Assembly: GCF_001311785.1 (NCBI RefSeq) | Contig: NZ_BBBX01000001.1 | Span: 186,001-250,000 of the forward strand | Direction of reading: 5' to 3' | DNA length: 64,000 nt | Source of the DNA: Lacticaseibacillus saniviri JCM 17471 = DSM 24301 | GTDB lineage: Bacteria > Bacillota > Bacilli > Lactobacillales > Lactobacillaceae | Part shown: one piece after another, positions 52,148-63,587 of the stretch | How the letters are laid out: every line of letters begins with the position of its first letter | Numbering within the stretch: position 1 is the stretch's first letter | Translations under genes and position numbers: made by a program | Notes under the pieces: model-generated | Told to the model about the DNA's origin: nothing | Seen by the model: the letters and a program-made list of their open reading frames with translations, nothing else | Databases searched by the model: none

Positions 52148-53356
52148 CTATTGACGACGCCGCTTAAAGAATGGTGGCTGATCGTCATCATTGGGTGTGT
52201 CTTCTGTTTCTGGCTTACGTTCAAAAATATCAAAGTCAGGCTTTTGTGCCTTGTCGATTGAACTGTCCCGTGGTGTGCTGCGGGTTTCTGGTTCACGACG
52301 CAAATCCCAATCACCTAATGGATCTTGGCGTTTGGTTTCTGGTGCAGGTTCTGACTTGGTCTCGCTGGTGGCAGCTGGCCGACGCCCAGTGGTTGGCGCG
52401 TCGGTTTCAATCCCAGTAGCGATCACAGTCACAACGACTTCATCACCGAGGTCTTCGTTGATAGAAGTCCCGAAAATGATGTTGACGTCGTTGGTGGCAG
52501 CTTGTGCGACGATTTCGGACGCATCTTGCACTTCATACAGGGATAGATCAGGACCCCCAGTAATATTGAGCAAGACTTGCTTGGCGCCATCGATGGATAC
52601 TTCCAGCAATGGTGATGAGATGGCCTTCTTGGTCGCTTCAATGGTCCGGTTTTCGCCAGTGGCAGAACCAATCCCCATCAAGGCGGAACCTTGATTTGCC
52701 ATCACGGTCTTCACATCAGCGAAGTCCAAGTTGACAAAACCAGGGCTTGTGATTAAGTCAGAAATCCCTTGGACCCCTTGACGCAACACGTTGTCAGCTG
52801 CATGGAAGGCTTCCATCATTGGGGTCTTCTTGTCAACGATTTCGAGCAAGCGGTTATTGGCAATGATCACCAATGTGTCCACGTGTTCCTTGAGTTGTGC
52901 AATCCCATCAATCGCATTCTTGCCCCGCTTTGGGCCTTCGAACGTGAATGGACGAGTCACAACGCCGACAGTTAATGCGCCAATGTCTTTGGCAATCTTA
53001 GCGACAACGGGAGCAGCACCGGTCCCGGTACCGCCGCCCATCCCAGCGGTAACAAAGATCATGTCAGCACCTTCCAGTGCTTCGGCAATCACTTCTTCAC
53101 TCTCTTCAGCGGCTTTTTGACCGATGCCTGGTGTTGCGCCGGCACCTAAGCCACGGGTTAACTTTTCACCCAATTGAATCTTCGTTTCAGCGTTTGAGTG
53201 GGACAACGCTTGGACATCTGTGTTGGCAACAATAAATTCAACGCCCTTGACGTCTTCGGCAATCATCCGATTCACCGCGTTACCACCAGCGCCACCGACA
53301 CCGATAACTTTAATTACGGCTCCGGCGTCATTTTGTGCATCAAGTGAGAATTCCAT
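52148..53356 (-). CDS. ftsZ: Cell division protein FtsZ
   Basis: 402 residues, intact, start after AGGAGGAACACAC. Tubulin-like GTPase: [17 protein letters not shown], signature [16 protein letters not shown]7-loop region [12 protein letters not shown] variable, charged linker from about residue 320 and a C-terminal peptide [12 protein letters not shown] that binds FtsA/SepF. It polymerises to form the Z-ring. Confidence 0.98.
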   Translation of the reverse strand: MEFSLDAQNDAGAVIKVIGVGGAGGNAVNRMIAEDVKGVEFIVANTDVQALSHSNAETKIQLGEKLTRGLGAGATPGIGQKAAEESEEVIAEALEGADMIFVTAGMGGGTGTGAAPVVAKIAKDIGALTVGVVTRPFTFEGPKRGKNAIDGIAQLKEHVDTLVIIANNRLLEIVDKKTPMMEAFHAADNVLRQGVQGISDLITSPGFVNLDFADVKTVMANQGSALMGIGSATGENRTIEATKKAISSPLLEVSIDGAKQVLLNITGGPDLSLYEVQDASEIVAQAATNDVNIIFGTSINEDLGDEVVVTVIATGIETDAPTTGRRPAATSETKSEPAPETKRQDPLGDWDLRREPETRSTPRDSSIDKAQKPDFDIFERKPETEDTPNDDDQPPFFKRRRQ

Positions 53357-53367
53357 GTGTGTTCCTC

Positions 53368-54666
53368 CTAGAAATAATTATTCGAAAAATGTTCCCAAAA
53401 ACGACGCCAGCCAGCGGGCTTTTTTTCTGCTGGTGCTTCTTTGTTTTTGCGGTGTTTCTTGTGGTGTTTCAACCCGTTCAGCAGTCACTTTGGTGGCACA
53501 ATTCCAGTTGGAACAGCCTGCATCACAATGCGATCCACTTCTGAGACGCGCAAGGCGTAATGGACCAGTGCCAACGCTTGGGTGAAGCTAGGATGACGAA
53601 TCCCCATTTCGCTTGGCACAAAAACGTTTAACTGGCTGTTTGAAGATATCTTGTGCAAGTTCAACAACGCCTGGTAAGGCTGTTGTGCCCCCGGTGATGA
53701 CAATGCCACCCGGTAAGCTCAACGCTTTAGCAGCAGACAAGGACTTCTCCAACCGCGAGAAGATTTGAGTGAGCCGCGCCTCGATGATTTCTGCCAGGTA
53801 TTGCTCAGAAATCATCGCGGGTTCTGTTTTACCAACGACCGTCACGGGGAATGTTTCATCCTCACTGGCTGCCAATGAATCGGCATTACCATAGTCACGC
53901 TTCAGTTTCTCCGCGTCATCAAACGATGTGTTCAGAACGACTGAGATGTCTTTAGTGACAAAATCGCCGCCCTCTTGATCCACATCCGCAAACTTCAGCT
54001 TATGATCGTGAATCACGGCTGCGGTACTTTGGCCACCGCCGAGATCAATCACCACGGTTCCAAAGTCTTGCTCGCTATCATTCAGCGCAAACAGTCCCGT
54101 TGCTAATGGATTAACCACAAGCTCAGTGAGCGTTAGCCCTGCTTTTTCAATTGCTTTTTTGTGTTATGTAACACGGTTTTAGGTGCTGTGAATAAAATGC
54201 CGTGGAGTTCAAGCCGCACGCCAATCATGCCGCGTGGGTCCTTGATGCCATCAAAGCCGTCGACAATAAACTCAGTGGCCTGAAGTGATAAAACCTCACG
54301 CTCTGGTGGCAGGTTGCGCACTAAAGCCGCACTCGCAACGCTCGCCACATCCTTATCAACGATTTCTTTACTCTGATCACCAACCGCAATCATACCGGAT
54401 ACAGATTCAATCTGTAATTGATTCGCCGGTACGCCTGCGATTACCTGGTCAATTTGAATACTTGCTTTTTCTTCAGCTTGCTTAACAGCGGCGCGAATGG
54501 ACGCTGCTGCTTTATCGATATCAACGATCACACCGCGACTCAGGCCTTCAGATCGTTGACTGCCCACACCAATAACATTCATTTGACCTTGCACATATTC
54601 GGCAACAATGACTTTTATTGAGGTGGTCCCGATATCAAGTCCAACATATATTCCTTGATTTGCCAC
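53368..54666 (-). CDS. ftsA: Cell division protein FtsA (about four frameshifts)
   Basis: GTG start at 54666 ([21 protein letters not shown]), ten bases after AAAGGAGG. Actin-like fold: phosphate 1 loop in the start, [31 protein letters not shown]. An A is missing in 54155-54160, an extra A is at 53627-53629 and an A is missing at 53489-53491. A further insertion in 53444-53448 leads to the tail [24 protein letters not shown], the amphipathic membrane anchor. It tethers FtsZ to the membrane. Tail repair is less certain than the rest. Confidence 0.92.
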
Positions 54667-54798
54667 GAATCCGGAACCTCCTTTGTTTTCTGCAATTTAG
54701 TTTATGCAATGACACTGGTTTCATTTTAACACACCATGATTTAAGTGCGGTAGCTTATCCCGCCTTTTACGGCGGATTTGATGAGATTTTTACTATTT

Positions 54799-55619
54799 TT
54801 ACTCACTTACTTCTTTGCCGGTGAGAAAAAAGGCCCCCACTTCCAAGTCAACCGTGCCGGTGGTCTTCACCTGCGCGACAATGCTTGGATAGTATTGAAT
54901 CTTTTTGGCAATGGTTCGCGAGTCGGCGATGATCTTATTGCCGTCCCCCATATTCAGTGTGATCTGGTAAGGATTGGCATCACCACGGGTGGCTTTAATT
55001 TCGGCGATATCTTGGCGAATCGCCTTGGGAAACTTGGCCACTATTTTGATTATCTTTGGCAACTCTTTTTGGTGAAGCCAGTAAAAATGGGATAGTTGCT
55101 GTTCGGGTTGGTCTGGCCTTTGGCTTCGATATAGCCCGTTTCCAGCACCAAATGATATTGATTGTGCCGTACGACATACCCCACTGGCGTATATTCCGTC
55201 ACATGAAGCGTGACATTATGCCAATCCGAGACCTGAAGCTTTGCCGCCTTAATTTCTGGCAACTTCTCGATGCGCGTCGTGACCTTCCCAGGATTCATGA
55301 GTAACCCCAGAATCAAGTCGGATTTGGCCAAGTGACTGGCATCGATAATCGTCTGGTCCGGCGTAATCTCCGTCCCTGTGACGGTGACCAAATCGACTTT
55401 GGCCAAGGGAGACACCATATAGCCAAAGAAGGCCAACAAAAGCACGATTGGCGTCACAACAAGCCACAGATTACGTCGCAGCTGATTTCTTCGCAGAGCG
55501 GTCAGGTTTGGTAAATTTGCCTTGACCTTGGGCCGCTTGCTCTGCGCCTTTGTTTGCGCCTGATATTGTTCCCAGGGCGTCTGTTTAACCGGTTTTTCCT
55601 GTCGCTTGAACCAAGCCAA
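54799..55619 (-). CDS. divIB: Cell division protein DivIB/FtsQ (one frameshift)
   Basis: TTG start at 55619 (MAWFKRQEKPVKQTPWEQYQAQTK) after GAGGTGA. A basic cytoplasmic tail and one membrane span (LWLVVTPIVLLLAFFGYMV) precede the external POTRA domain (SPLAKVDLVTVTGTEITPDQTIIDASHL) and the beta domain. A missing A in 55066-55070 splits the protein at TGFTKKELPKIIKIV. About 273 residues. It stabilises FtsL and the septal PBP complex. Confidence 0.92.
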
Positions 55620-55633
55620 TCGTCTTCACCTCA

Positions 55634-56710
55634 TTACTTCATCACTGATTCTAGAACCTGAATCAATTGATCAGCGGCATCGGGTGTGCCGAGTTCTTTT
55701 GCTGCTGCGGACATCGCATTGAGTTTTTGCTCCGAGTTCATTAGCGTCACAATCCGCTGGCCAAAGCTAGCATCGATTTTGTTTCTTCAATTAACTCTGC
55801 TGCACCGCCTCGCACCAAACTCTGTGCATTGATCAACTGATGATTACCGGTCACATTGGGACTCGGAATCAACACAGCGGGAATCCCCAGGGCGGTGATT
55901 TCCGCAATTGATGTGGCGCCCGCGCGGCCAATAATCAGATTGATGTCCGGCAAAATAGCGGGCATGTCATCGACATATGGCACCATCTTCACATTTGCTG
56001 GCACTGTCACCTGATCAGCTAGCTGTTGATAATGAATCCGGCCGGTGACAAATAAGACCTGAAAATCTTGGCCTTCAAACGCTGGAAAAGCTGATACAGC
56101 GGCCTGATTCATTTTTGGTGCCCCACGTGAGCCACCAAAATCAATACGTCCGTTTTTAGGATCCAAACCAAATTCCGCCAGTCGATCATTGGGCACCAGA
56201 TTAGCGACTTGTTGCGCCCGCGGATTGCCAGCAAGCACGACCTTTTGTTGTGGAAATGCGCTGGCCACTTCAGGAAAAGCAATCACAATTTTATCGACAT
56301 AGCGACTCAAGAAGCGGTTGGTCACGCCGGCAACAGAATTCTGTTCATGGATGACCGTTGGGATATGCAGTTTTGCGGCCGCATACACAATCGCACCCGA
56401 AACATAGCCGCCGGTACCCAGCACGACGTCTGGTTTGAAGTTTCTCAACATGGTTTTTGCTTCACGCACACTCTTCAGAAAGAGTCTGATGGTTTTGAAG
56501 TTTTCAAGGGTAAGTTTGCGTTTGAAGCCCTGTAACTCGAGCGTTTTTAAACGGAATGCCGGCTTGTGGCACAATTTTGCTCTCCAAGCCGCGCGAAGTC
56601 CCGACATAGAGCACCTCGTCCGCCAGATTTCTGGCCTTCAATTGTTCAATCAGTGCGAGGGCTGGATAGATGTGACCACCAGTCCCACCGCCAGAAACCA
56701 CGATTCGCAT
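55634..56710 (-). CDS. murG: MurG, lipid II-forming N-acetylglucosaminyltransferase (two frameshifts)
   Basis: N-terminal G loop [49 protein letters not shown]-GlcNAc site [13 protein letters not shown]. One extra A sits in the run at 56544-56548 (restored [18 protein letters not shown]) and one A is missing in 55777-55780 (restored [19 protein letters not shown], stop at 55634). About 358 residues. It adds GlcNAc to lipid I at the inner membrane face. Essential. Confidence 0.95.
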
Positions 56711-58081
56711 TTATTTTTCCTCCGCTTCCAACGCAGCAACAGTCTCAATAAATTGGTCACCGCGCAGTTCAAAGTTTTTGAATTGATCCCAGCTCGCTGC
56801 AGCGGGTGATAAGAGAATCACCTGACCGGGCTGACTCTGCTCGTAAGCCACCCGTACAGCTTCTGGTAATTGTTCAACACGTTCCACGGGTACACCCGCA
56901 TCCTGTGCCACTTGCTGCAACAGTGGTGCGGTTTCCCCGTAAACCACCATTGAAGCGACATGTTGTTTCACCAGTGGTGTGAGGTCCGCCATGGATAACC
57001 CACGATCGAGCCCCCCTGCAATCAACACAATCGGTGCATCAAAGGCAGTCAACGCCACAGAACTCGCTTCAACGTTGGTCGCCTTACTGTCATTGTAGAA
57101 CTTGCGACCATTAAACGCGGTCACGTACTGAATCCGGTGCTTGACCCCGGTGAAGCGACGCAAGACAGCAGCAATCGCACTGCCTGCTACCCCTTTGAGG
57201 CGCGCAACAGCAATGGCGGCTAACGCATTCTCGATATTGTGATCGCCTGGAATCTGTAATTCACTGGCTTTAATGATGCGCTCTGAATCAAAGTACAACC
57301 ATTCGCCTTCCTGATAAGCACGTGCCCCAGCGACATGCTGGCGCGAGAACGGCACGATTTGCGCCTTGCTCTGCTTGGCCAATTCGTGCATTTCTGGCAG
57401 ATCCCAGTTCATCACAAAGTAATCATCAGGCGTTTGGTTCATCGTGATCCGCATCTTAGCGGCCACATAGTGAGCCCGATCACCGTGATAATCCAAGTGA
57501 GCCTCATAGATGTTGGTTAATACCGCAATTTCTGGATGAAGTTGGGTAATGCCAAGCAACTGAAAACTGGATAATTCAGCCACAATTTGGTCATCCGCTG
57601 TCGCTTTTTCGGCGACTTGTGATGCTGGAATACCGATATTGCCAGCGTCATACGCATGGCCGGTTGTCCGCGCTTCATTGAGCATCTGCCCGATCAGCGT
57701 GGTTGTCGTTGTTTTACCATTACTACCGGTCACGGCAATCCAAGGTGCTTCAGAAACCTCATAGGCGAGTTCAGGTTCAGTAATGATTGGTAATCCCAAT
57801 TCCTGGGCACGCTTGACCATGGGATTGCTATAAGGAATCCCGGGATTTTTGACCATCAATTCAAAATTCTCATCTAACAGTTCCACCGGATGGCTCCCTG
57901 TGATGACGCGGATGCCCTCTTCGAGTAGCACTTTTGCATTTTGATTGTCATCAAATTCGCGCTTGTCATTGACCGTGACCAATGCGCCCAGTCGCTTAAG
58001 CAACTTAGCGGCGTTGACCCCACTTTTGGCTAAACCTAACACTAACACCTTTTTGTTCTGATAATCCGTGATTGCTTTCAT
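56711..58081 (-). CDS. murD: UDP-N-acetylmuramoylalanine-D-glutamate ligase
   Basis: 456 residues, intact. N-terminal nucleotide fold with VLGLAKSGVNAAKLL, ATP loop VTGSNGKTTTTTLIGQML, ELSSFQL, AHLDYHG, KFYNDSKATNVEASSVAL and LIAGGLDRG. It adds D-Glu to UDP-MurNAc-L-Ala in the cytoplasm. Immediately before murG, with no gap, and 29 bases after mraY. One of the few dcw genes upstream of ftsZ with no frame break. Confidence 0.97.
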   Translation of the reverse strand: MKAITDYQNKKVLVLGLAKSGVNAAKLLKRLGALVTVNDKREFDDNQNAKVLLEEGIRVITGSHPVELLDENFELMVKNPGIPYSNPMVKRAQELGLPIITEPELAYEVSEAPWIAVTGSNGKTTTTTLIGQMLNEARTTGHAYDAGNIGIPASQVAEKATADDQIVAELSSFQLLGITQLHPEIAVLTNIYEAHLDYHGDRAHYVAAKMRITMNQTPDDYFVMNWDLPEMHELAKQSKAQIVPFSRQHVAGARAYQEGEWLYFDSERIIKASELQIPGDHNIENALAAIAVARLKGVAGSAIAAVLRRFTGVKHRIQYVTAFNGRKFYNDSKATNVEASSVALTAFDAPIVLIAGGLDRGLSMADLTPLVKQHVASMVVYGETAPLLQQVAQDAGVPVERVEQLPEAVRVAYEQSQPGQVILLSPAAASWDQFKNFELRGDQFIETVAALEAEEK

Positions 58082-58109
58082 GACCTGACTTCTTTCTTAA
58101 ATTAATTAA

Positions 58110-59074
58110 TTATAGAAACAACAGTAAGTAGATGAGACTCGCAACAAGGCCCGTCGCCCAAAAGACGATGTCGACCTTCCACTCTGACCAACCTAACATT
58201 TCAAAGTGATGGTGAATGGGTGACATCTTGAAGATTCGGTGACCAGTGAGCTTGAATGAGGCGACCTGTAACATGACGCTGGCTGTTTCGCAGACAAAGA
58301 CAATCCCGATTAACAGCAGTGACCATTCGCGATGCAGCAATAAGGCAATCACAGCAAGCATACCGCCCAATGCCAGGCTCCCCACATCACCCATAAAAAT
58401 CTTGGCTGGCTTGTGGTTGAACATCAAGAACCCAATCATCGCCCCCATTGTAGTCAAGCAGACAATCAACACATCGGTCCGACCATCGTGTGCCGCGATA
58501 ATGGCGTAAGTCCCTGTCGCAATCAAGGTCAAGCCGGCCACTAAGCCATCCAGACCATCTGTCAGATTAACGGCATTACTGAAACCGACCAACCACACAA
58601 TGGCAAACAATGCATAGAGCCAGGTGATGGCAACATCACCAAAAATGGGATATAGAGACTCGCTTCAAACCCTTCATGGAAGAACGCCCATAAGAAAATG
58701 CCGGCACCAACGAGTTGGCCCAACAGTTTCTGCCATGCGCGTAACCCTAAATTACGGTGATTAGCCACCTTGACGAAATCATCGACAAAGCCCAACAGTC
58801 CGTAAAGTAAAAGAATGAACAGGCTCACCCAAAGGCTCAAGGTCAGAGCGTGTTGCCACATCCCGACCCCAATCGTGGAGACAATAATCGCTAAGATAAA
58901 GATCACGCCACCCATTGTCGGTGTCCCTGACTTTTTCTCGTGCCATTTTGGCCCTTCCTCACGAATTACTTGCCCTTCTTTTTTGAAGCGCATGTACCCG
59001 ATAAACAGTGGTAATAAAATAATTGTAATTGCAAAAGCTGCCACAACTGGGATCAGCATCTGTGCATTTTCCAT
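58110..59074 (-). CDS. mraY: Phospho-MurNAc-pentapeptide transferase (one frameshift)
   Basis: Ten-helix integral membrane enzyme. Landmarks are [36 protein letters not shown] (Asp pair), [39 protein letters not shown] and [14 protein letters not shown]. One T is missing in the run at 58641-58645; restored, it reads [21 protein letters not shown]. About 321 residues. It makes lipid I from undecaprenyl phosphate. Essential. Confidence 0.96.
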
Positions 59075-59090
59075 CCTAAACCTTCAACTC

Positions 59091-61227
59091 CTATTTGGGT
59101 TCAAATTTAATTGTTACTGTTTGATTATCTAATACTTGATTCTTGGCAAGACTCTGCTGGGTGGCAAAACCTTCGCCAACCAGTTTAAAGTCTTTGCCGG
59201 TAATCTGAGCGAGCTTCAAGACGTCACTCTTTGCCCACCCAGTGATATCTGGCATCGTCATCGCACCATTGGTCAGCAGCAAGACCCGCGACTTTGGTAA
59301 CGCCGTGGATTTTGCTTCTGGCAATTGCTGGACGACGGTACTGCCGGTCCCGATGGTTACCGGTGTGAATGTGCTCCCCAACTTGCTTGTGGCATCCGTC
59401 AGAGACTGATTCAGAAGATTAGGCACAGTCCGTTGATCCGTGGATGAATCACTATTGCTGGTCGATAGGGCCAAGGCGCGCTGCATCATTGGCTTGAAGA
59501 TTTCAGCCATGATTGATTCAGCCGCTTTGGTCATCTTCTGTGGTTGCTTCATTGTCACATACAAAATGTAGCGCGGATTACTTGCTGGTGCCATGCCGGC
59601 CACACTGAACAAGTAGTTGTTGCTACCCGTGAGATAACCCCCATTCGGACCAGCAATCTGCGCAGTCCCGGTCTTAACAGCCAGATCGACACCCGGCATC
59701 TTGTACGCTTGCCCGGTCCCGTATTCGGCAGTCACGACATCGCGCATGGCCTCAATGACTTGTTTAGCGGTCGAAGCCGAAATAGGCTTACCAACCTCTT
59801 TTTTGCCATAAGTTGTCGTCTTGCCGGACTGGTCGATAACCTTTTGGATGATGCGTGGTTCAATCATGGTTCCTTTGTTGGCAATTGCGGAAATGGCCTG
59901 CAACATTTGCACCATATTGACGTTGATGCCTTGACCAAAACTCGTAATGGCCTGATCCAATGGTTTACTAAACGAATAACTTCCCGTCGCCTCATTCGGC
60001 AGTTGGATGCCCGTCTTCTGGGCGAATTTGAATCGCTTCAAGTATTTCTGCCACGTGGCGGCACCCATCGTCTGCTCCAACTTCACCATCCCGACGTTAC
60101 TGGAACGCGGAAAGGCCTGCAGCAATGGAATGGACCCCCAGCCACTGGTTTGCCAGTCGCGAATGGTGGTGCCACTGACTTGGACCGATCCCGATTGATA
60201 ATACTCATTGGGATGATAGTTGCCAGAGTCAATTGCCGACGCCAGGGTCACAATTTTCATGACCGAACCTGGTTCATAGGCATCTTCAACGAGCGAATCA
60301 CGCCACATGTTATCCAATCCGATACCGGTATTGGAATCAAATGTGGGCCGTTGACTGGCAGCCAAAATCGCACCGGTCTTAGCATCCATCAAGACCGCAT
60401 TCAGGCCGGTCGGTTGATAGGTACTGTTCACTGAATCCATCAGTGTTTCAAGGTAAGTCTGTAAGCCACTATCAATCGTGGTGTACACACTGCCCCCATC
60501 GACAGGTTTCTTAACGATTTTTGTGAATTAGGCAATGTGTAGCCATAACGATCGGTCTGCAGTTGTTGATGGCCATTTGTGCCCTTCAACGTCTTGTTGA
60601 ACAGTTTCTCAATCCCGAGAATCCCTGTCAACTGTGCGTCACTGCCAGACCCACTCGACTTCGTCAAACCGACCACGTGCGACGCGAAAGTCCCGTTTGG
60701 ATACAACCGGGCCGGATTCTCAATAAACTTGATACCAGGTAGCTTTTGCTTGTCAATTTGTTGCTTCATGGCTAGCGTTAGTCGCTGACCGGATGGCCCG
60801 AATTCCACCTGGAACGTCGATTTTTTCTTCGGATTGAGATAGGCCTTGATGGCACTTTGGCTGAGGGCTAAGTAGCGGCTCAACACCCGCGCCGTCTTGG
60901 CCTTATCAACCACGTGATTGGGTTCATCACCAATCATCTGCTTTTGTCGAGAATCGCGTAGATGGTATAGGTGTTCGAGCTCTCGGCCACCACATTTCCG
61001 TTACGATCGTAAATGGTGCCGCGCTTAGCTCTCAGCACAGAGTCGGTTTGGTACTGATTGGTCCGTTCCTTTTGGAGGTTTGCCGAATCGACATGCCCGG
61101 CAACGGCGATATAGATAAAACGGCCACTAAAAATTAAAAAAACCACGGCCACCACGAGAAAAATAAAAATGCCGAAGTTTTTTCGGTTGTGTCGTGGTTG
61201 ACGTGGTTTGGATGACTTATTTTTCAT
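59091..61227 (-). CDS. pbpB: Division-specific penicillin-binding protein with PASTA domains (PBP2B/FtsI type; two frameshifts)
   Basis: N-terminal basic tail and one membrane span (FGIFIFLVVAVVFLIFSG), dimerisation domain (LRAKRGTIYDRNGNVVAE), then the transpeptidase: Ser-x-x-Lys in EPGSVMKIVTLAS, Ser-x-Asn in SSNVGMVKLE, and KTG in VKTGTAQ. Two PASTA domains end the protein (TVPNLLNQSLTDATSKLG; MTMPDITGWAKSDVLKLA). An A is missing near 60942-60945 and 60518-60522. About 712 residues. It crosslinks septal peptidoglycan with FtsW. Its ATG overlaps the ftsL stop. Confidence 0.94.
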
Positions 61228-61609
61228 TTACTCACTCGCTTTATATTGCCATCAACAACCGTCAAGCCATGTTCTTTGGCAAAGGCGGATAACCGCTCAG
61301 AATTTGAAAGTTCACCAATCGACTGCTTGTAATTGTTGATTTTTGCGTTTGGGTGGTGATTGCGCTCTGAACGTCTTCGTACTGGCGTTGTGTATTTGCT
61401 AATTGGTTTTGAGAAAAGAGGCAGAAGATGCTGACAGCGACAGCTAGGACGCCAGCGAGCAGTGCCAGGCCCTTCTCAAAAGCTGAGAAAGGCACCGCTA
61501 GTGGCGCAGCGGCTGGGGCGGCAGTGACTTGTGGTTTTGGCTGTGGCTCGGGTTGTTGCACCAACGCTTCTTCTTCAGGCTGTAATTGCCGTGCTGTATT
61601 ATCCAACAT
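61224..61609 (-). CDS. ftsL: Cell division protein FtsL (one frameshift)
   Basis: It starts MLDNTARQLQPEEEALVQQPEP. Proline/alanine-rich cytoplasmic tail, one membrane span (GLALLAGVLAVAVSIFCLF), then an external coiled coil (NQLANTQRQYEDVQSAITTQTQ). A missing A in 61340-61344 cuts the end; restored, it reads KINNYKQSIGELSNSERLSAF and ends GNIKRVSK at 61224. About 128 residues. Partner of DivIB and DivIC. Assignment rests on position between rsmH and the PBP as well as topology. Confidence 0.9.
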
Positions 61610-61613
61610 CTGA

Positions 61614-62558
61614 TCACTCCTCTCCGCGTCGTTGAATGACGCGCAATTTTGCGCTATGAGCGCGATGATTATTTTCCATTTCTTCTTCAGAAGGTAAAAT
61701 CGGTTTGCGATTCACTAATATGTAGTCCGGTTTGGCCTCATCTGGAATCACTGGCAAGTCTCGTGGTAAGTCTTTCATGGTGCTAACCTCACGAAACATT
61801 GTCTTGACTAGGCGATCTTCAAGCGATTGGAACGTGATGACACTGATTCGGCCACCAGGCTTTAACATACGGAGCGCCTGTTCGAGAGAATCCTCTAACG
61901 CACCTAACTCATCGTTGACCGCAATGCGTAATGCTTGGAACGTCTTCTTTGCGGGATGACCACCCGTCCGCCGCGCCGCAGCCGGAATCCCAGCCTTAAT
62001 CAGCTCAACCAGTTCAAACGTGGTTTCAATCGGTGCAACTTCGCGGGCTTGCTCAATTTTTCTGGCAATCTGTTTAGCAAATTTTTCTTCACCATAACGC
62101 GTAAAAATTCGCATCAGGTCTTGAAATGACCACTCATTCACAATGGTCCGCGCTGTTAGTTCTTGGCGCTGGTCCATCCGCATATCCAGTGGCGCATCAA
62201 AGCGATAGCTAAATCCCCGTGTTGAATCATCAAACTGAGGCGAAGACACACCCAGGTCGTAGAGAATCCCATCGACTTTGGGATGCCCAAACTCAGACAG
62301 GGCCGCTTCAATCTCACGGAAATTGCGATGCACTAACGTCAATGTGTCCGGTAATGGCTTCAGGCGATTCTCAACGGCATCAATGGCCGCTTGATCTTGG
62401 TCAAACGAAAAGAGATGACCGGTTGTCAATTGGCTCAGTATGCGTTGGGTGTGACCACCACGGCCGAGCGTGGCATCCACGTAAATCCCATTTGGTTCAA
62501 TATGTAAGGCGTCGGTGGCTTCTTTGAGCAACACCGTTTCATGTTTGAATTCTGTCAT
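61614..62558 (-). CDS. rsmH: 16S rRNA (cytosine(1402)-N4)-methyltransferase
   Basis: 314 residues, intact. SAM loop [65 protein letters not shown] and [13 protein letters not shown]. It methylates C1402 in the ribosome P site. Second gene of the dcw cluster; two bases separate it from mraZ. Confidence 0.97.
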   Translation of the reverse strand: MTEFKHETVLLKEATDALHIEPNGIYVDATLGRGGHTQRILSQLTTGHLFSFDQDQAAIDAVENRLKPLPDTLTLVHRNFREIEAALSEFGHPKVDGILYDLGVSSPQFDDSTRGFSYRFDAPLDMRMDQRQELTARTIVNEWSFQDLMRIFTRYGEEKFAKQIARKIEQAREVAPIETTFELVELIKAGIPAAARRTGGHPAKKTFQALRIAVNDELGALEDSLEQALRMLKPGGRISVITFQSLEDRLVKTMFREVSTMKDLPRDLPVIPDEAKPDYILVNRKPILPSEEEMENNHRAHSAKLRVIQRRGEE

Positions 62559-62560
62559 TG

Positions 62561-62990
62561 TTATAACCCGAGATCAATTAGATTTTCAGAGATAGTGTCG
62601 AAATCTGTTGCGGCCTCATCGGAGAACGATTGCCACCGTTCTTGACTCCAAATTTCAATCCGATTAGCAACCCCCACCAGCACACAGGCTTTCTCAAGCC
62701 CGGCGTGGTCGACTAATGTCTGGGGAATGTTGATGCGCCCCTGTTTATCAAAGGTACACTCGGTTGCGGCGGCATACAGAAATCGCGTAAAGGTTCTGGT
62801 ATCTTTTTCGTCAATGGAAGTGTCGCCAATTTTCTTGTAAGGCCTGCCATTCGGGCTGCGGATAGCCAAACAAACAGCCATCCATCCCACGAGTCACCAC
62901 AAAGTCAGCGCCCAATTGTTCCCGGAATTTTGCAGGAACAATCAGTCGCCCCTTGGTATCCATGTTGTGATGATATTCACCCATAAACAT
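62561..62990 (-). CDS. mraZ: Transcriptional regulator MraZ (two frameshifts)
   Basis: It starts [25 protein letters not shown] at 62990. Two AbrB-like halves: the [13 protein letters not shown] motif and the second, [18 protein letters not shown]. An A is missing in 62830-62833 and in 62804-62808; restored middle is [21 protein letters not shown]. 143 residues. MraZ forms rings that bind direct repeats ahead of its own operon and represses it; such repeats are present upstream. Confidence 0.95.
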
Positions 62991-63017
62991 GAACGGCACC
63001 TCCCGACAAAAACAAGT

Positions 63018-63044
63018 CTACCACAATCCCCCACAATCCACCAC
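63018..63044 (-). promoter_or_regulatory. MraZ operator, three GTGG repeats
   Basis: On the minus strand GTGG starts every 10 bases (plus CCAC at 63021, 63031 and 63041), each followed by K-GGATT-like sequence, 31-54 bases before mraZ. MraZ boxes in other bacteria are (G)TGGG repeats at about 10-base spacing. A weak promoter (TTTACT, TTATGT) may overlap. Confidence 0.65.
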
Positions 63045-63121
63045 ATAATCACTGAATATTCAATTCAGTAAACTAAAAAAACACAGGTTGATTAAAAACC
63101 ACGTCAAATTTAATCACAAAA

Positions 63122-63154
63122 AAGACGAACCCCCACGAAATGGGAATTCGTCTT
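63122..63154 (-). terminator. Terminator of the DUF3397 gene
   Basis: On the minus strand AAGACGAA.TCCC pairs with GGGG.TTCGTCTT and six T follow. Confidence 0.75.
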
Positions 63155-63171
63155 GCAATCAATGTGGGGGC

Positions 63172-63493
63172 TCAACCCACAATCATGCCCAGTAATCCGA
63201 TTAACCACCAGACAGTGGTGGCCAAGGCCAACCAGCGCCGCAATTGGCGAAGATAGCGGGTAATCACGAGATCAAAGTGGCGATTGATGGTGTCTAACAC
63301 CAGGAGCAGCGCAATCAAGCAACTCATCAGCAGACAAATCCACAGATAGTTTGCCCACCACTGACTCCCACTGACACCGATTGCAATAAATTAAATAGAA
63401 TCAGCCCAGCCATTGTCCAACCGCGATATGTTCGCAACGGGGGTAAAAAATTAAAATGAGCCAAATCACGGGTAACCCCATTAGAATCCACAT
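63172..63493 (-). CDS. DUF3397 family membrane protein (two frameshifts)
   Basis: It starts MWILMGLPVIWLILIF at 63493 after GGAGGGG. Adding one T in each of the runs at 63445-63450 and 63388-63390 (plus A-runs) gives LPPLRTYRGWTMAGLILFNF, IAIGVSGSQWWANYLWICLL and IALLLVLDTINRHFDLVITRYL, ending LIGLLGMIVG. About 107 residues with three or four membrane spans, matching the DUF3397 proteins found just upstream of mraZ in lactobacilli. Function unknown. Confidence 0.75.
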
Positions 63494-63524
63494 TGCAGGC
63501 CCCTCCTATTTTTTGGCTAAAGAT

Positions 63525-63553
63525 TTGCCGGAATAGTTTCAAACAGGTAAACT
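63525..63553 (+). promoter_or_regulatory. Putative promoter of the DUF4044 gene
   Basis: TTGCCG (63525-63530) and TAAACT (63548-63553) are 17 bases apart, 35 bases before the ATG. Confidence 0.4.
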
Positions 63554-63587
63554 ATAAAGGAATTTGAAAAGGTGGTCTAGTGTTATT

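Noticed and set aside
52191-52694. Plus-strand serine/proline-rich ORF opposite ftsZ
   Set aside because: It is the complement of the FtsZ linker-coding region and has no support as a gene.
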